From assembly GCA_905215385.1 (NCBI GenBank), contig CAJMPY010000009.1, positions 22,260 through 86,259 of the forward strand: a stretch of DNA of 64,000 nucleotides. The letters are read 5' to 3'. The DNA is from an uncultured bacterium. Lineage in GTDB: Bacteria > Actinomycetota > Coriobacteriia > Coriobacteriales > Coriobacteriaceae. This document shows, one piece after another, positions 59,971 through 64,000 of the stretch. How positions within the stretch are numbered: the first letter of the stretch is position 1; every line of letters begins with the position of its first letter. The notes under the pieces are model-generated. The model was not told the origin of the DNA. It searched no databases and saw only the letters and a list, made by a program, of their open reading frames with translations. The position numbers were made by a program, and so were the translations under genes.

Positions 59971-61572
59971 ATGGATCAAAGCAAGCCTTCGTTCTTTATC
60001 ACGACGCCCATCTACTACGTCAACGCCGATCCGCACCTGGGCACGGCTTATTCCACCATCATCGCCGACGTTCAGGCTCGCTATCGCCGCTCCGCCGGCT
60101 ATAACGTCAAGTTCCTGACCGGCATGGACGAGCACGGCGAGAAGGTCGCCGAGGCCGCAGCCAAGCATGGCATGACGCCGCAGGAGTGGACCGACAGCCA
60201 GGCTCCGCACTTCAAGGAGCTTTGGAGCAAGCTCGAGATCTCCAACGACGACTTCATCCGCACCACCGAGCCGCGCCAGCATCATGCCGTGCAGTACCTG
60301 TGGGAGCGCATGAAGGAGTCCGGCTATCTGTATAAGGGCAGCTACGACGGTTGGTATTGCGTGCCTGACGAGACCTACTTCACCGATACGCAGGTCCAGA
60401 AGGGCGACGAGGAGTACGGCAGCGTCGGCCAGCATCTATGCCCCGACTGCCACCGTCCGCTTGAGCGCGTCCAGGAGGAGTCCTACTTCTTTAAGCTTTC
60501 CGCCTTCCAGGACAAGCTTCTCAAGCTCTATGACGAGCACCCCGACTTTGTCGAGCCTGCGTTCCGCATGAACGAGGTTCGCAGCTTTGTCGAGGGCGGC
60601 CTCAACGACCTTTCCGTGAGTCGCACGAGCTTTGACTGGGGCATCCAGGTTCCGTTTGACGAGGGCCATGTGACCTATGTATGGTTTGACGCGCTGCTCA
60701 ACTATATGACGGCCGTCGGCTACGGTGTCGACACCGACGAGGCGCGTGCCGAGCTGGCCTATCGCTGGCCCGCGCAGTTCCACATCGTGGGTAAGGACAT
60801 CATCCGCTTCCACTGCGTCATTTGGCCCGCCATGCTCATGGCCATCGGCGAGGCCCTGCCCGAGCACGTCTTTGCCCACGGCTTCCTGACCGTGCGCAAT
60901 GCCGAGACCGGCAAGGCCGAGAAGATGTCCAAGAGCCGCGGTAACGCCATCGCTCCGCAGGACGTTATCGACATGCTGGGCGTCGAGGGCTATCGCTACT
61001 ACTTTATGACCGATGTCGTTCCCGGTACCGACGGCGCCATCAGCTTCGATCGCATGGAGCAGGTCTACAACGCCGACCTGGCCAACAGCTGGGGCAACCT
61101 TATCTCGCGTTCGCTCAACATGAGCGGCAAGTACTTTGACGGTTGCGCGCCCGCCAAGCCCGCATCGTTCGATGCGTTCGACAACCCGCTGGCAAAGATC
61201 GCCGATGGCCTGGTCGACCGCTACATGGTCAAGATGGACGTGCTCGATTACGGCGGAGCCAAGGATGAGGTCATGGAGCTCATCCACGCCGCCAACCACT
61301 ACATCGAGGACTCCGAGCCCTGGGCACTTGCCAAGGACGAGGCCAAGGCTGACGAGCTGGCGTTTGTGATCTACAACCTGCTCGAGGCCATCCGCATTGC
61401 CGCTCACCTGCTGATGCCGCTCATGCCTCAGACCTCTGCCGAGGCCCTGCGCCGCCTGTCCTGCGAGAACGAGGCCGCGACCGACGACCTCAAGGGCATT
61501 TGCGCTTGGGGCCTGCTTGCTGGTGGTCAGCCCGTCGAGAAGGGCGATCCGCTGTTCCCGCGTCTGGCGTAG
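59971..61572 (+). CDS. metG: Methionine-tRNA ligase
   Basis: This is a 533-residue class I synthetase. The HIGH-type motif is HLGTA (22-26) after TTPIYYVNAD, and the KMSKS motif is EKMSKSRGNAI (~312). The Zn-type Cys pair CPDCHRP lies in the connective peptide. The anticodon-binding helical domain follows, but the C-terminal tRNA-binding (Trbp111) domain is absent, as in many short MetRS. A CTGGAGGACAAACCCC sequence precedes the ATG. Confidence 0.97.
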   Translation: MDQSKPSFFITTPIYYVNADPHLGTAYSTIIADVQARYRRSAGYNVKFLTGMDEHGEKVAEAAAKHGMTPQEWTDSQAPHFKELWSKLEISNDDFIRTTEPRQHHAVQYLWERMKESGYLYKGSYDGWYCVPDETYFTDTQVQKGDEEYGSVGQHLCPDCHRPLERVQEESYFFKLSAFQDKLLKLYDEHPDFVEPAFRMNEVRSFVEGGLNDLSVSRTSFDWGIQVPFDEGHVTYVWFDALLNYMTAVGYGVDTDEARAELAYRWPAQFHIVGKDIIRFHCVIWPAMLMAIGEALPEHVFAHGFLTVRNAETGKAEKMSKSRGNAIAPQDVIDMLGVEGYRYYFMTDVVPGTDGAISFDRMEQVYNADLANSWGNLISRSLNMSGKYFDGCAPAKPASFDAFDNPLAKIADGLVDRYMVKMDVLDYGGAKDEVMELIHAANHYIEDSEPWALAKDEAKADELAFVIYNLLEAIRIAAHLLMPLMPQTSAEALRRLSCENEAATDDLKGICAWGLLAGGQPVEKGDPLFPRLA

Positions 61573-61614
61573 AGACCGCGCGAGCGCCATATCGGCAATT
61601 TGCTGTTTAGATGT

Positions 61615-61650
61615 AAGGGCATGGCCGCAACGGTCCATGCCCTTTCGTTT
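61615..61650 (+). terminator. Terminator of metG
   Basis: AAGGGCATGG pairs with CCATGCCCTT and is followed by TCGTTT. The loop is GC-rich. Confidence 0.8.
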
Positions 61651-61682
61651 CAAGACGCCGCCATCATGCTAAGGAGGCAACT

Positions 61683-62543
61683 ATGACAACTTCGCCTTTG
61701 GCAAACCCCACGGCAACAAGGGAGCTGCTGGAGGAGTTTGGCCTTGCGACCAAGCATCGCCTGGGCCAGAACTTTCTAATCGACAATCATGTGATCGAGC
61801 GTATCTGCGAGCTTGCCGAGCTTGCAGGTGACGAGCGCGTACTCGAGGTGGGTCCGGGTTGCGGTACGTTGACACTTGCGTTGCTGCAGGAAGCGGCGTG
61901 CGTTACGTCCATTGAGGCCGATCCTGAGCTCGAACCGGTGCTCGACGCCCACGCCGCCGACTATGCCAACTTCCGCTTTATCATGGGCGACGCGCTTAAG
62001 GTGGGCCCGGAGCAGATTGAGCAGGCTGCGGGCGGTGAGCCGACGGTATTTGTCGCGAACTTGCCCTATAACGTGGCGGCGACGATCATTTTGCAATTTT
62101 TCCAGACGATGCCGGCGCTCAAACGCGCCGTCGTCATGGTGCAAAAGGAGGTTGCCGATCGCATTGCCGCAGTGCCGGGCAACAAGACCTATGGCGGCTA
62201 TACGGCAAAGCTTGGCCTGTATGCGCAGGTAACGGGTCGCTTTGAGGTGCCGCCGCGTTGCTTTATGCCGGCGCCACACGTGGACTCGGCCGTCGTGCGT
62301 ATCGACCGTGTTGACGGTGTGGTGCCCGAAGGACTCGATCGCGAATTTGTAGCCCGCGTGATTGATGCTGCATTTGCTCAGCGTCGCAAGACCATCCGCA
62401 ATTCCATGAGCGCCAACGGCTTTGCCAAGGACGTGCTCGATGCCGCCTTTGAGGCTTGCGGTATCGCACCCACCACGCGCGCCGAGACGCTCGGCGTCGC
62501 CGACTTTGTGTGCCTGGCTCGGGAGCTTTCCCATGACGCTTAA
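61683..62543 (+). CDS. rsmA: 16S rRNA (adenine(1518)-N6/(1519)-N6)-dimethyltransferase
   Basis: This is a 286-residue KsgA/Dim1-family methyltransferase. HRLGQNFLIDN, the SAM loop VLEVGPGCGTLTLALL, the acidic loop SIEADPEL and the catalytic NLPYN are all visible. It dimethylates A1518 and A1519 during 30S assembly. AAGGAGGCAACT precedes the ATG. The next gene starts 11 bases before its stop. Confidence 0.97.
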   Translation: MTTSPLANPTATRELLEEFGLATKHRLGQNFLIDNHVIERICELAELAGDERVLEVGPGCGTLTLALLQEAACVTSIEADPELEPVLDAHAADYANFRFIMGDALKVGPEQIEQAAGGEPTVFVANLPYNVAATIILQFFQTMPALKRAVVMVQKEVADRIAAVPGNKTYGGYTAKLGLYAQVTGRFEVPPRCFMPAPHVDSAVVRIDRVDGVVPEGLDREFVARVIDAAFAQRRKTIRNSMSANGFAKDVLDAAFEACGIAPTTRAETLGVADFVCLARELSHDA

Positions 62544-63450
62544 TGCCGAACGCGTGACGTTTACCAAGAAAAAGAAGACGGTTGCTTGTCCCGTGCCCTT
62601 GGCACCGCTTGCCGACACACATGCGCATCTGCTTTCGTTCTGGGGCAAGGATGTGCCCGAGACACTCGTGCGTGCCAAGGCGGCAGGCATCGACCTGTTG
62701 GTGACGGTCTTCGACCCCATCGCCGACAAGCGCAGCGTGACGGACTATAGCGACTGGCTGACGCGCGAAATTCTGCCGATGCAGGATATCCCGCAGATCA
62801 AGTATCTTGCCGGCGTGCATCCGTATGGCGCGCCGGACTATACCGACGACATTCACGCGCAGGTTGTTGCTGCGCTTGATGACCCTTTGTGCGCCGGTAT
62901 TGGCGAAATCGGTCTGGACTACCACATGGATTACGACGACGACATCACGCCGGCGCCCCACAGCGTGCAGATTGATTGCATGGCACGTCAGCTCGAAGTC
63001 GCCGTGCGCTGCAATGTGCCGGTGGAGTTGCACCTGCGGCACGAGGACTCGGATGGGGAGCGCACCTCGCATATGGATGCGTACAACGTGCTTCGTGAGG
63101 TGGGCGTGCCCCAGGCCGGTTGTGTGCTGCACTGTTTTGGCGAGGACCGCGCCACGATGGAGCGCTTTGTGGAGCTGGGCTGCTATATCGCCTATGGTGG
63201 TGCGGCTACCTTTAAGCGCAACGACGACGTGCGCGAGGCATTTGCGGCAACCCCACTCGATCGAATTTTGTTCGAGACGGATTGCCCGTATATGGCTCCG
63301 GAGCCCATCCGCGGTCTTGAATGCGAGCCCGCAATGATCTCCATTACGGCAAACGCGCTGGTTAACGACCGTGTCGATCGCACTGGTGAGGACGCCGAAA
63401 CAATCGCGCATGCCGCTTGGGAAAATGCCTGCAAACTTTTTCAAAAATAG
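62533..63450 (+). CDS. TatD family hydrolase (metal-dependent DNase)
   Basis: This is a 305-residue TIM-barrel protein. Metal ligands appear in DTHAHLLSF, GEIGLDYHMDYDDD, VELHLRHED, VLHCFGEDR and FETDCPYMAPEP, the TatD order. The insert DYSDWLTREILPMQ and an N-terminal ~20-residue basic extension are unusual. The ATG at 62533 overlaps rsmA by 11 bases, indicating coupling. TatD enzymes are 3'-5' exonucleases or related hydrolases. Confidence 0.93.
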   Translation: MTLNAERVTFTKKKKTVACPVPLAPLADTHAHLLSFWGKDVPETLVRAKAAGIDLLVTVFDPIADKRSVTDYSDWLTREILPMQDIPQIKYLAGVHPYGAPDYTDDIHAQVVAALDDPLCAGIGEIGLDYHMDYDDDITPAPHSVQIDCMARQLEVAVRCNVPVELHLRHEDSDGERTSHMDAYNVLREVGVPQAGCVLHCFGEDRATMERFVELGCYIAYGGAATFKRNDDVREAFAATPLDRILFETDCPYMAPEPIRGLECEPAMISITANALVNDRVDRTGEDAETIAHAAWENACKLFQK

Positions 63451-63453
63451 TTC

Positions 63454-63482
63454 TTGCGTTCGCGGTGGCGCTCCGTTATTCT
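63454..63482 (+). promoter_or_regulatory. Promoter of tRNA-Leu
   Basis: TTGCGT (63454-63459) and TATTCT (63477-63482) are 17 bp apart, in the context AAAAATAGTTCTTGC and GGCGCTCCGTTATT. The -35 starts four bases after the tatD stop. Confidence 0.8.
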
Positions 63483-63493
63483 AATTCCTGCAC

Positions 63494-63580
63494 GCGGGCG
63501 TGGCGGAATTGGCAGACGCGTACGGTTCAGGTCCGTATGGGGGCAACCCCATGAAGGTTCAAGTCCTTTCGCCCGCACCA
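63494..63580 (+). tRNA. tRNA-Leu (CAG)
   Basis: This is an 87-nt class II tRNA. The acceptor is GCGGGCG/CGCCCGC and the anticodon stem TACGG/CCGTA with loop TTCAGGT (CAG). The variable arm is TGGGGGCAACCCCA and the T-loop TTCAAGT. CCA is encoded. Its 3' end and terminator are duplicated downstream at 63752-63805. Confidence 0.97.
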
Positions 63581-63805
63581 TTAAATGAAAGAGCTCCCAG
63601 CAATGGGAGCTTTTTTGTTATGTGCTCATCGCAGGGACTTGAACCTGTGAAGGAGCGAGCGTCAAGAAAACGCGGAGCGTTTTTAGCGAGCTGGCGAGTC
63701 CGCCGGCAGGCGGGCGAAGCCGGTGCGGATCCGCGAAGCGGATACGCGGACGTCCTTTCGCCCGCACCATTAAATGAAAGAGCTCCCAGCAATGGGAGCT
63801 TTTTT
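63563..63805 (+). repeat. tRNA-Leu 3'-tail duplication with inverted T-arm spacer
   Basis: A 54-bp segment (63563-63616: last 18 bases of tRNA-Leu including CCA, then the terminator) is repeated exactly at 63752-63805. The 135-bp spacer contains GCAGGGACTTGAACCTGTG, the inverted T-arm of this tRNA. It continues with the AAACGCGGAGCGTTT, GTCCGCCGGCAGGCGGG and GCGGATCCGCGAAGCGGAT hairpins. CGCGGACG precedes the second tail. The layout equals that at tRNA-Phe. Confidence 0.9.
63591..63616 (+). terminator. Terminator of tRNA-Leu
   Basis: GAGCTCCCA and TGGGAGCTTTTTT form a hairpin with T-tract; it is duplicated at 63780-63805. Confidence 0.88.
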
Positions 63806-63970
63806 ACGGGACGTTTTTGGCAGATTTGACTTATCGATTTCGCGCGGTAGATGCCCCTGTGGTCAAAAAGTGGCAAATATGAGTACTGGCACGAAAATAG
63901 AGACATTTCACGAAGCCATTTTTGCTCATTTTACGCAACAGATATGGTAGCGCGCAGAGATGTGGTGTAA

Positions 63971-64000
63971 GAGGCGGGGAATGCCCCGCCTCCGCCCTTT
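63971..64000 (+). terminator. Hairpin at window end
   Basis: GAGGCGGGG pairs with CCCCGCCTC and CGCCCTTT follows. The 160 bp before it hold no gene that I can support. The stretch 63806-63970 is AT-richer and unassigned. Confidence 0.55.

Noticed and set aside
63500..63829. Open frame reading through tRNA-Leu and its repeated tail (MAELADAYGSG...)
   Set aside because: It is a translation of the tRNA and the duplicated tail, a known type of spurious protein call.

Overview
The window is chromosomal DNA from a high-GC, tightly packed Gram-positive genome. The best guess is a gut Coriobacteriia, probably Collinsella or a near relative. This is inferred from actinobacterial-style TadE/Flp sequences (AQATVE motifs), a mannose-family PTS linked to sugar-lysine deglycases, a one-step MetA with Glu111, and many intergenic palindromes. 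No rRNA, IS, prophage or CRISPR array was seen. Three tRNA genes are present: Val-GAC, Phe-GAA and Leu-CAG.

Layout. 1-7300: the end of a SIS-domain deglycase gene, a HAD phosphatase, a YitT membrane protein, and recQ flanked by two paralogous GntR/UTRA regulators, the second followed by a FrlB-like SIS gene. 7400-15000: a lactate/2-hydroxyacid dehydrogenase, metA, 5-formyl-THF cyclo-ligase, hicAB and a large M16C peptidase, separated by repeats. 15059-19795: a GntR regulator followed by mannose-family PTS IIA and IIB, a second SIS deglycase, then IIC and IID. Together these look like an uptake and deglycation module for Amadori compounds (fructoselysine/glucoselysine). 19900-24300: accessory stretch with a repeat-rich leader, an AlbA_2/ATPase-like protein, orphan hypotheticals, a DUF5710-like protein and tRNA-Val. 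24570-46812: a DMT transporter, a DUF4012 protein, glmM, M32 carboxypeptidase, a T-box leader with pheS-pheT, cbiMQO-type cobalt/nickel ECF transporter, a PLC-like protein, an AbiEi/DUF559-like protein, pyruvate kinase, a Ca2+-type P-ATPase and rsgA. 47065-56667: a complete-looking tad (type IVb pilus) operon, overlapping gene by gene, without a prepilin peptidase in the window. 56726-57275: a frameshifted toxin-like gene with an RHH antitoxin. 57400-63600: tRNA-Phe, a GH5-like protein lacking its acid/base Glu, rsmI, metG, rsmA (ksgA), tatD and tRNA-Leu.

The most unusual features are non-coding. (1) Both tRNA-Phe and tRNA-Leu are followed by a duplicated copy of their own 3' end plus terminator. 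Between the copies lies a 119-135 bp GC-rich multi-hairpin spacer that begins with an inverted copy of the host tRNA's own T-arm. (2) Intergenic regions carry many unrelated long-arm palindromes (arms 13-28 bp), some nested and modular, with interchangeable inner hairpins. (3) A duplicated ~70 bp unit rich in GAGAGATA lies before the AlbA_2 gene.
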